A stretch of DNA of 64,000 nt from Sulfuricurvum sp. (GTDB taxonomy: Bacteria; Campylobacterota; Campylobacteria; Campylobacterales; Sulfurimonadaceae), in contig JAUYAU010000011.1 in the NCBI GenBank assembly GCA_030693335.1, positions 1-64,000 on the forward strand, given 5' to 3'. Under the pieces are notes generated by a model. It saw nothing but the letters and a program-made list of their open reading frames with translations, made no database searches and had not been told where the DNA came from. Shown piece after piece: positions 44,084-51,303 of the stretch; position 1 is the stretch's first letter; each line of letters begins with the position of its first letter. Position numbers and translations under genes: made by a program.

Positions 44084-45971
44084 GGGAAATTTTCTTTAGC
44101 TCAACAACAATCTCGGTAAAAACGACCGAGCGTTTGAGCGGGTTTGGCTCTACCATTTTTTCGAGTATGGGTGCATAGGCTGAGAGCGCAGAAACATTGT
44201 GACGGTAGCTTTTACGCTCCTGGGCCAGTGGCTCATCGGTATCGTAGGGATTGCTCCCCGTAACCCCGCGAACGACTTGCGTACCAAAATCAAAAATCTC
44301 ATCGATCTCGCGGTGTGAACCGCCTTGTTTTTTGAGATTAAAGGAGAGCATGGCATCGATGTTATTTTCCAAACGCATCAAACGGTTCCAGCGCATCACA
44401 AAACCGATGGCATGATTGGTATAACGCACTTGCAAGCGGCGGATGAATTTTTCCAAACTCTCTTTGCCAATGCGGTGATCACGGTATTGGAACATCAGCT
44501 CGGCGACGTATTCGCGGGCTTCTTCGAGGATGATTCCTTTGAGCAGTAAATGTCCTTCACTCCCTTCGCCGCTGAGGCTTCCGCCGATGAAGATGTCAAC
44601 GCCCAATACGGTTATTCCGTTATGGGGAACTTTGCACCCTACAAATCCCAGATCACCCGCACCGTGAATTCCGCACCCTTTGATGCATGCTGACCAATAC
44701 AAACGTATTTTGGCATCGGTGATAGGGACGACACGTGTTAGATATTCCCCCATTTCTATCGCATCGGGTTTGTTAGGGATAACTCCAAACGGACAATGCT
44801 CTGTCCCCGCACACGCGATGAGGTTTGCCATGTACGGTGAGGGGCGGTTGGGATATTTGACAAACAGCGGTGATTCCAGAGCTGTTTGCTCATCACAAAC
44901 ACCTGTTATGATGAGGTTTTGCTCGATGGTAAAACGCAGCGCTCCGTTTTGTGCCGCGGCAACCTCTGCGGCATCGCTCAAATCGCTTCCGCTGAATACA
45001 CCGCTTGGAACAGCTGCGTAGAGAGCAAAGGATTCGTCTTTGAGGGCAATTTTACCGTAGTAATCTCCCCCCTCAGCGGCGCAAAGGGTTTCACCGCCGG
45101 TGTGCATGGCGTATCCTAGCTGTTCTTCGATCGCATGGCGAAACTCGTGCATTCCCACGGCATCAATGAGAAATTTGAGACGGTTTTTGTTGCGGTTATC
45201 GCGAAAGCCGTAGGTTTTAAAGAGGCTTACTACCGCGACAAAAACTTCTGTGGCTTGCGATGGGAGAACGAACATGTCGGCATCCTGTGCTAAAAATCCG
45301 ACACGACCGCCCAAATAGAGGTTAAATCCGTAAACGCCGTCTTTTTGGGCGAGGGCGAGGGCGAAATCCTGACCGAAGATGTTACAGCGATTGGAGAGTG
45401 AACCGCTGATACCGATGTTGAATTTACGCGGCATGGTGGTAATCCAATCATCGTTTTTTAAAAATACGGCTTGAATTTCTTGCATGATGTCCACGCAGGG
45501 GATGATGTTGTCCATCGCTAAGCCATCAAGAGGATCGATGAGGATATTTCGGAAATTATCAACCCCCGTTTGGTAACTCGTTAGTCCCACACTCTCCAAC
45601 AGTGCCAGCGCTTGGGGCATATCTTCGATGGTGATGTAGCGCAGTTCGATTTGCATGCGGGTGGTGATGTCGATGTAGTCTTGACCAAAGCGTTTGGCGA
45701 CATCGGCCAGTACTCGTGCCTGCTCAACGCTCAAAATCCCTCCCGCCACACGAACACGGATCATAAAACGCCCGGGAGTGGCAGGACGGTCAAAGATACC
45801 GAAACTTTTGAGGACGAAATCTTTGTCCTCTTCGGTGATCGAGTCATAGCCTGTTTTGGAGTAACCGATCAGTCGTTCCCATGCCTCTTTAGCACTAAAG
45901 GCCTCTTTGATGGATTCGATTTTGTGGCGCTTTGCACTGCGCGCTTCGTTAGCTTGAGAGAGCGATGTCAT
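44070..45971 (-). CDS. nirA: Ferredoxin-dependent nitrite reductase (siroheme, [4Fe-4S])
   Basis: I choose ATG 45971 (633 residues) because AAGGAG lies 8 bases upstream; a longer in-frame reading to 46037 runs into cobA. The protein has the two nitrite/sulfite reductase ferredoxin-like domains and the siroheme/[4Fe-4S] cysteines in CAGTEHCPFG and SACIKGCGIHG. It reduces nitrite to ammonium with six electrons, most likely from ferredoxin. A sulfite reductase is the alternative, but position between cobA and nasA makes nitrite the clear substrate. The start overlaps cobA by 23 bases. Confidence 0.9.
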   Translation of the reverse strand: MTSLSQANEARSAKRHKIESIKEAFSAKEAWERLIGYSKTGYDSITEEDKDFVLKSFGIFDRPATPGRFMIRVRVAGGILSVEQARVLADVAKRFGQDYIDITTRMQIELRYITIEDMPQALALLESVGLTSYQTGVDNFRNILIDPLDGLAMDNIIPCVDIMQEIQAVFLKNDDWITTMPRKFNIGISGSLSNRCNIFGQDFALALAQKDGVYGFNLYLGGRVGFLAQDADMFVLPSQATEVFVAVVSLFKTYGFRDNRNKNRLKFLIDAVGMHEFRHAIEEQLGYAMHTGGETLCAAEGGDYYGKIALKDESFALYAAVPSGVFSGSDLSDAAEVAAAQNGALRFTIEQNLIITGVCDEQTALESPLFVKYPNRPSPYMANLIACAGTEHCPFGVIPNKPDAIEMGEYLTRVVPITDAKIRLYWSACIKGCGIHGAGDLGFVGCKVPHNGITVLGVDIFIGGSLSGEGSEGHLLLKGIILEEAREYVAELMFQYRDHRIGKESLEKFIRRLQVRYTNHAIGFVMRWNRLMRLENNIDAMLSFNLKKQGGSHREIDEIFDFGTQVVRGVTGSNPYDTDEPLAQERKSYRHNVSALSAYAPILEKMVEPNPLKRSVVFTEIVVELKKISHETH

Positions 45972-46725
45972 GGGTGGTCTCCTTGATCTCATGGATGTAT
46001 TTTGGGAGTTTGGATTCGAGTGCGACGACATTTCCAAAAATCATAATGGCGGGTTTTGGTGCTTTTTTGGCGGCGCGTTCGAGGTCGTCCAGTGTCGTGA
46101 TAATGGTGCTTTGGTTTGCGCTGGTGGCATTGGAAACGATGGCAACGCTAAGCGTTGGATTGATTCCGGCACGTAATGCTTCATGGCGAATTTGTCCTGC
46201 ACGGCTGAGTCCCATGAGGACAATGGTGGTATGGTTGGACATCCCCAAAAGCGGTATCCAGCTCAAGTTTACACGATCACCTGCGAGATGTGCCGATACG
46301 ACCGACATTCCTGTCGCATATCCGCGTGCCGTTGGGGCGATACCAGCACTGAGTGGTCCGCTAAGGGCTGAGGAGATACCGGGAATCACTTCGGTGTGAA
46401 TGCCCCGTTCCATCGCATAGATCGCCTCTTCGGTTCCGCGACCGAAGATATAGGGATCCCCGCATTTGAGACGGCCTACACGTAATCCCTGGAGGGCATA
46501 GGAGGCTATAATGGTATTGATTTCGTTTTGGGTAGAGCTGTGGCACCCTTTTTCTTTTCCCACGAATACGACTTTTGTACGTGCGGGGATCAAATCGATG
46601 ATCTCTTGGGTGAGTAAATGATCGATGAGAGCGATATCGAGTTTTTGTATCGTCTTGAGGGCTTTGAGGGTGAGTAAATCGGCATCACCCGGTCCGCATC
46701 CGATTAAGTAGAGTGATCCGTTCAT
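45949..46725 (-). CDS. cobA: Uroporphyrinogen-III C-methyltransferase (SUMT)
   Basis: I use ATG 46725 (258 residues), just after AAAGGGGAAAAAG; the longer reading from 46782 adds an unlikely leader. Signatures: LIGCGPGDADLLTLKALKTI at the N-terminus, GRLKCGDPYIFGRGTEE (about 88-104), and PGISSALSGPLSAGIA. It methylates uroporphyrinogen III twice with SAM to precorrin-2, the first step toward siroheme, the NirA cofactor. It is the first gene of cobA-nirA-nasA. The second step can be supplied by the divergent gene at 46841. Confidence 0.93.
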   Translation of the reverse strand: MNGSLYLIGCGPGDADLLTLKALKTIQKLDIALIDHLLTQEIIDLIPARTKVVFVGKEKGCHSSTQNEINTIIASYALQGLRVGRLKCGDPYIFGRGTEEAIYAMERGIHTEVIPGISSALSGPLSAGIAPTARGYATGMSVVSAHLAGDRVNLSWIPLLGMSNHTTIVLMGLSRAGQIRHEALRAGINPTLSVAIVSNATSANQSTIITTLDDLERAAKKAPKPAIMIFGNVVALESKLPKYIHEIKETTHDIALSS

Positions 46726-46840
46726 CTTTTTCCCCTTTAAGACTTTTTTGTATGGAAATAATAGTGTAAAATGTGGGAGCAAATTGCAATATGGTGATTA
46801 ATTTTTAAGCAATTAAACTGATTAGATAATAGGATGATGT
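46726..46840. promoter_or_regulatory. Divergent promoter region of the nitrate assimilation/siroheme genes
   Basis: This 115-base gap separates cobA (minus) from the siroheme synthase (plus). Weak -10 candidates are TATTAT on the minus strand (46763-46758) and TAAAAT on the plus strand (46767-46772). AGGATG at 46831-46836 is the plus-strand ribosome binding site. I see no sigma-54 GG-N10-GC element with good spacing and no clear operator. Confidence 0.4.
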
Positions 46841-47413
46841 ATGGCACTGTTTCCCATGTTCGTTGATCTGCAAGGTCAAGATGTCGTAGTCATCGGAGCG
46901 GGTGAAGTGGCACTGCGCAAAATCGAGCAGCTTGTGAAGTTTTTTCCAAAGCTTACGGTCATTGCCCCTGCTATTCATGAAGAGATTCGAGTGTTGAGTC
47001 AGGCACATGCGATAACGCTTTTAGAACGGGAATATGTGATTGAGGATTGCGACAACCGCTTTTTGGTGATCGGAGCACTCGATGATTTGAGTGAGCAGGA
47101 AAAAATTTATTATGCCTGTATGCGTGTTAAAACACCTGTGAATTGTGTCGATTCACCTGCTTTGTGCAGTTTTATCTTTCCGGCGTTGATTGTTCAGGGG
47201 GATTTGTGTGTGGGGATCAACACATCGGGCAAAGCACCCGCGGTGAGTTCGGCACTGCGCCAATATCTCACGAAGCTCATACCCGATGAAGTGCATCATC
47301 TCATAGAGCGGGTGCACACGATTCGTCAAACTGAAAGCGTCGGCAAAGAGCGCCAGGAAAAAATCATCACGATGTGCCGTGATTTTTTTGCAGGTGTTAC
47401 GAAAGGGCGTTGA
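46841..47413 (+). CDS. Siroheme synthase, precorrin-2 dehydrogenase/ferrochelatase (Met8/CysG-N type)
   Basis: A 190-residue protein with the NAD-binding start FPMFVDLQGQDVVVIGAGEVALRK split over a Rossmann fold and the CysG-N motifs CVDSPALCSFIFPALI and NTSGKAPAVSSALRQ (about 124-142). It oxidises precorrin-2 to sirohydrochlorin and may insert iron. With cobA this completes siroheme synthesis for NirA. Its end overlaps the convergent SOD gene by 17 bases. Confidence 0.88.
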   Translation: MALFPMFVDLQGQDVVVIGAGEVALRKIEQLVKFFPKLTVIAPAIHEEIRVLSQAHAITLLEREYVIEDCDNRFLVIGALDDLSEQEKIYYACMRVKTPVNCVDSPALCSFIFPALIVQGDLCVGINTSGKAPAVSSALRQYLTKLIPDEVHHLIERVHTIRQTESVGKERQEKIITMCRDFFAGVTKGR

Positions 47414-48086
47414 TACGCGCGTTCACCACATCCCAGTTGATGTTTTTGAAAAAGGCGTCGATGTACCCTTTTGCATTGGCACCAAAATCCATCTGATAGG
47501 AATGTTCATACATGTCCAATGCCAAAATAATTTTGGAATCCCAAAGACCGTGCATATGATCCCATGACCAAACATTTTCAAGCCGTTTAATCCGCTCATT
47601 GTAAACAAGCAATACCCACCCTGACCCTCCGCCCAGTGAGAGGGCTGTTTTTTTAAACTCATTTTCCCATTCGCCTACGGTACGAAAAGAGAGTTCGAGC
47701 ATCCGTTTGAGCTTGCTCTCCATTGCCCCGGCTGCTCCCAGAGCATCAAAATAGTATTCATGTAAAATCATAGAGTTAAGGGCGACCATTTGTTCACGTT
47801 TGAGTGCTCCCAATTCAAACGGATTTGCGGAACCGCTCAGAGCTGCAATTTTTTCTTCAATGGCTTTTGAACGTTTTACGGCTCCTGCGTAGTTGTTGTC
47901 ATGATGGGAAACGATCATCTTTTCCGAAATACCGTCGAGTTTTTTAGGATCAAATGTAAGCGGTTTTTGTGTTAGCGTCTCAGGGTGAGTGGCTCTTGGT
48001 TCTGGTACTGTATCGGCGGCAGCTGCAGCGGTTAAACCGCTAGCCAAGGTCGCTGCGCCCAGTGCCATAAAATCTCTTCTTTGCAT
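47397..48086 (-). CDS. Iron/manganese superoxide dismutase with Tat signal
   Basis: A 229-residue protein. It opens with a twin-arginine-type signal (MQRRDFMALGAATLASGLTA, then AAAA) and a likely cleavage site near residue 24. The mature part is a Fe/Mn SOD: proposed ligands are H61, H109 (ILHEYYFD), D191 and H195 (LALDMYEHSY), aligned by family pattern. Export by Tat fits a folded metalloenzyme loaded in the cytoplasm. It should remove superoxide in the periplasm. The family motif differs from standard cytoplasmic SodB in the first helix (SHHDNNYAGAV). Confidence 0.85.
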   Translation of the reverse strand: MQRRDFMALGAATLASGLTAAAAADTVPEPRATHPETLTQKPLTFDPKKLDGISEKMIVSHHDNNYAGAVKRSKAIEEKIAALSGSANPFELGALKREQMVALNSMILHEYYFDALGAAGAMESKLKRMLELSFRTVGEWENEFKKTALSLGGGSGWVLLVYNERIKRLENVWSWDHMHGLWDSKIILALDMYEHSYQMDFGANAKGYIDAFFKNINWDVVNARINALS

Positions 48087-48101
48087 CGTATAATCCTTGG
48101 G

Positions 48102-49733
48102 TCAATCTTTCATTTTAGGTGAAGGTGCTCCGTAAAAGTAGCCTTGTAAATGGCTTAACGGGAGGTATTTGAGATAGTTGTTGACGTTTTCATTGTGGAC
48201 AAATTCGGCTACCGTTTTAATCCCCAGCTGACTTGCAAAATCGACGATTGTTTTGGTGATGATTTGTGAGATTGGGTCCGTATCGATATTGCGGATGATG
48301 GAACCGTCGATTTTGATGTAGTCAATGTCGAGTTTGGTAATGTAAACAAAATTGGAATACCCTGCACCAAAATCATCGATGGCGATTTCGACACCGTATT
48401 CTTTTACCGTAGAGATGAAATCACTGATAATTTCATAGTTTTCAATCCCCTCAGATTCCAAAATCTCAAAAATAATGCGGTGGCTGTAGGGACAATCTTT
48501 GATCTTGTTGATGATATACGCATTCACAAAGACATCATTTATATCTTCGATAGAGAGATTCACAGAACATTTTAAATGTGGATGATGTGCCATTTCCTCA
48601 ATCACTTTATCCAGCATGATTTTGGTTATGTGATGATAAAGCCTGACTTTTTTGGAGATTTCTAAAAATTGGATGGGAGGAATCACCGTTCCGTCTTTTT
48701 CGATGATCCGTACCAATGCCTCGTATTTTTCTATTTTGAGTGTTTTTGCATGGACAATGGGTTGATAAAAAGGGACAACCCTGTTTTCATCAATGGCATC
48801 TCGCAGCCGTTTGATCCATAATAAATTGTTCTCGTAATCTTCTTTGATATGGAAGGATTCATCGTAATAGAGATAATTCTTACGCTTCTTTTTAGCCAGC
48901 TTGAGTGCCATATCGGATTGTGCCATGACCTCATTTTTATCTGAATGAGAGTTGCTTTTTTGAGTAGAACTTGCAATACCGATAGTGACGTTCAAGCCGA
49001 TTTTATGATCATACACGGAGTAAATTTGACTGTTTAGTTCTAGAGAAAGTTTATTAATGCACTCATCAATTTCTGCTTTGCTGCATGCCCTTTTAACCAA
49101 AATGACGTATTCATCTACAGGAAGTTTATAGACAGCTGCATTTTCTATGGTCTGGGTATACTCAACCAATATAGCAGCAAAAGAGACAAGCAGCTGATCT
49201 GCGATGGTGTGACCGTAAAAAGTATTGACCTCTTTAAAGCTGTCAATGTTGATTAAAATAATGTTGAAAGAAGTATCTATATCATTTATATCGCTTAACA
49301 GTTTGGTCCGATTGGGAAGTTTGGTCAAAACATCGTATTTTGATTCTAAAAGTTCTTTATTGAGCTTATGAAGTGCGCTCATGTCACGTATACTGACAAG
49401 AACCGAATAAATATTTCCTGTCGTATCGTATAAAGCTTGAACGTTTTTAGAGATGTGGACGACCGAACCGTCTTTTCGCTTGAAAATGGTTTCTTGATCG
49501 TTACAATGACCACACTCTTGTACGGTTACCATACAGCCGCCAAGGATACTTAAATCACCCAAATGATCGATAATGGATGTTCCGTAGAGTTCATCGGAGG
49601 TATAGCCCAAAAGTTTGCAAAAAGCGGGGTTGACGTATTGGATAATCAAATCCATGTCAATGGTAAACATCCCATCGGGAGAGTTCTCTAAAATCTCATG
49701 AAGCTGGGTATTTTCTAATTCATATTTTTTCAT
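48102..49733 (-). CDS. PAS-GGDEF-EAL protein, probable c-di-GMP phosphodiesterase
   Basis: A 543-residue cytoplasmic protein with PAS/PAC (about 8-125; MFTIDMDLIIQYVNPAFCKLLGYTSDEL), GGDEF (about 130-290) and EAL (about 300-540). The GGDEF site reads PVDEY, so no cyclase activity is expected. The EAL domain keeps YEALVR, NLSIED, the DD of AIDDFGAGYS and the lysine of YIKIDGS, so it should hydrolyse c-di-GMP. The degenerate GGDEF may act as a GTP or c-di-GMP sensor. It lies 15 bases upstream of the SOD gene on the same strand and may share its transcript. Confidence 0.9.
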   Translation of the reverse strand: MKKYELENTQLHEILENSPDGMFTIDMDLIIQYVNPAFCKLLGYTSDELYGTSIIDHLGDLSILGGCMVTVQECGHCNDQETIFKRKDGSVVHISKNVQALYDTTGNIYSVLVSIRDMSALHKLNKELLESKYDVLTKLPNRTKLLSDINDIDTSFNIILINIDSFKEVNTFYGHTIADQLLVSFAAILVEYTQTIENAAVYKLPVDEYVILVKRACSKAEIDECINKLSLELNSQIYSVYDHKIGLNVTIGIASSTQKSNSHSDKNEVMAQSDMALKLAKKKRKNYLYYDESFHIKEDYENNLLWIKRLRDAIDENRVVPFYQPIVHAKTLKIEKYEALVRIIEKDGTVIPPIQFLEISKKVRLYHHITKIMLDKVIEEMAHHPHLKCSVNLSIEDINDVFVNAYIINKIKDCPYSHRIIFEILESEGIENYEIISDFISTVKEYGVEIAIDDFGAGYSNFVYITKLDIDYIKIDGSIIRNIDTDPISQIITKTIVDFASQLGIKTVAEFVHNENVNNYLKYLPLSHLQGYFYGAPSPKMKD

Positions 49734-49886
49734 TAAATAAAAATCCTATTAACTCTCTATCGAAAGCCATAATAGCGCTTTCTTACTTTAAGATAATATA
49801 AAATTATGAAAAAAGCACTGACCCGTCGTTATGTATGAGTTATATTTTTGAAGTGTCCCCAAAGTTTTAAACGCTAAAATGCGCCT

Positions 49887-50612
49887 ATGCAAAAAATCAT
49901 TATTAATCAAAAATATTATGGCTCTATCGAGCTTGCCAACACGCCTGAAGCCGCGCGTGTTTTTTCCAAAGTCAAAAGCGCATTGGCCGCCGGTAAGACG
50001 ATGGAAATTGGTTTACTTTTCCCTCATTACAAACTCAAAGCGCTGATGAATTATCAAAAGGGGGGTGCGAGGCAGGAACTCGAAGACATTGAGCTTTATA
50101 TCCAGTTAGGAACACTGCTGAAATTTGATGTCGCCGATGCGCTGAAGCTCAAAAATTCGATCGAGCTGACCAATGACATCGCCCATAATCATTACAACAT
50201 CTCCAAGCGTCTGACGTTGATCAATAAACGAAAAGTGACGCCTGCTCAAGATCACTATCTGTTTTGGGACATCGAGAATTTCTCGAATATCGGATCGATG
50301 TTCAACGACGTGATTGAAAAGTTCGACATTCCCGATAATCGCATCTACGTCGTTGCCAACCCCGACTCCTTGTACCTCTTCAAAGCAGAGTGGGAAGCGG
50401 ATTTGTACGATTATAAAAAAACGCTCAATTCGTTTAACTTTACCAAATGCGACCATGGGAAAAATGTCGCGGATGATGTACTGTTGGCGAGTTTTAAAGG
50501 ATTGACTCTGCGCAATGCCAATGTCTATCTCATGACGTTTGACCGTGAGCTCAAAGAGCGATTCACGCAAGCTACGCATGCGAGCAATAATCTTTTTATA
50601 CTGGAAAAATAA
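49887..50612 (+). CDS. NYN/PIN-like putative nuclease-fold protein
   Basis: A 241-residue protein. The N-terminal half (1-125) has no motif I know. The C-terminal half resembles an NYN/PIN domain: YLFWDIENFSNI (first acid near residue 133), DNRIYVVANPDSLY, KNVADDVLLASFKG with acidic DD, and VYLMTFDRELKE. These acidic positions match the metal-binding pattern of RNA-cutting NYN proteins. Activity is inferred from pattern only. It stands alone, 85 bases before the Bro-N pseudogene. Confidence 0.55.
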   Translation: MQKIIINQKYYGSIELANTPEAARVFSKVKSALAAGKTMEIGLLFPHYKLKALMNYQKGGARQELEDIELYIQLGTLLKFDVADALKLKNSIELTNDIAHNHYNISKRLTLINKRKVTPAQDHYLFWDIENFSNIGSMFNDVIEKFDIPDNRIYVVANPDSLYLFKAEWEADLYDYKKTLNSFNFTKCDHGKNVADDVLLASFKGLTLRNANVYLMTFDRELKERFTQATHASNNLFILEK

Positions 50613-50696
50613 CATTTATGACGGTTTGACATATTTTCAGACTCTTTTGGTGCGAATGGGATAACATAGGGGTAATAAATTAAGAGGTTGCTGGAG

Positions 50697-51258
50697 ATGA
50701 AACAACACGACGCCATTAAAATATTTGAAGACAAAAAAGTACGAACGGTTTGGGATGAAACGAGCGAAACGTGGTATATATCTATTATTGATGTTATTGT
50801 AGTATTAACTAATAATGAGCGACCAAGAAAGTATTGGAGCGATTTAAAAGCTAAGCTTAAAAAAGAGGGAAGTGAAGTGTCCGAAAATATCGGACAGTTG
50901 AAAATGGTAGCCCCTGATGGCAAAATGAGAATGACCGATGTTCGCGACACTCACCGATATTATCACCAAAACATGGGCAGATAAAACGACCAAAGAGTAT
51001 AAAATCCTAAAAGGGTTAAAAAAAGAGAACCTTCGGGATAATATGACCAATACCGAGCTTATTTTAAATATGTTAGCTGAAGCATCTACCAAAGATATTT
51101 CACAAGCACTAAACCCTGAAACGTTTGAAGAAAGTAAAAAAGTAGCCGTACAAGGTGGAAATGTTGCCAAAGTAGCCATGCAAGAACTTGAAGCTCAGAC
51201 AGGTAAAAAAGTGGTGACAAGTTTGAATGCAAAAAGTTTGTTGGAATCTAAAAAGTAA
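50697..51258 (+). pseudogene. Bro-N (phage antirepressor-like) gene with out-of-frame internal deletion
   Basis: ATG 50697 with AAGAGG upstream starts a Bro-N domain (KIFEDKKVRTVWDETSETWY, WSDLKAKLKKEGSEVSENIG, KMRMTDVRDTH). The frame ends at 50984. The normal C-terminal end of the family (LTDIITKTWADKTTKEYKIL, KKENLRDNMTNTELILNML, GGNVAKVAMQELEAQTGKKV) resumes in a different frame, near 50940-51258. Members I recall have about 100 residues between these parts that are missing here. The junction lies near 50935-50955. The cause is most simply a deletion that broke the frame. The two halves might still be made as separate peptides. Confidence 0.75.
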
Positions 51259-51303
51259 AAAAAACTGTAGATGCTAAAAAAATAAACTCAATTTAGGAAA
51301 ATT

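Noticed and set aside
43442-44119. Plus-strand open frame of 225 codons opposite nasA
   Set aside because: Antisense shadow of nasA with no recognisable motif; nasA has conserved cluster cysteines in the minus frame.
45972-46037. Longer N-terminus for the nitrite reductase
   Set aside because: It would overlap cobA by 89 bases and lacks a ribosome binding site, whereas ATG 45971 has AAGGAG at good spacing.
49806-49838. A 10-residue open frame (MKKALTRRYV) in the 153-bp gap before the NYN gene
   Set aside because: No clear ribosome binding site and too short to support without conservation. The gap otherwise holds only AT-rich promoter-like sequence.
50625-50630. TTGACA as a -35 box for the Bro-N remnant
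   Set aside because: No -10 box at suitable spacing, and -35 boxes are rarely conserved in this group.
49887-51258. Prophage or genomic island suggested by the Bro-N gene
   Set aside because: No integrase, tRNA attachment site, other phage genes or clear composition shift flank it; a single accessory gene is enough to explain it.
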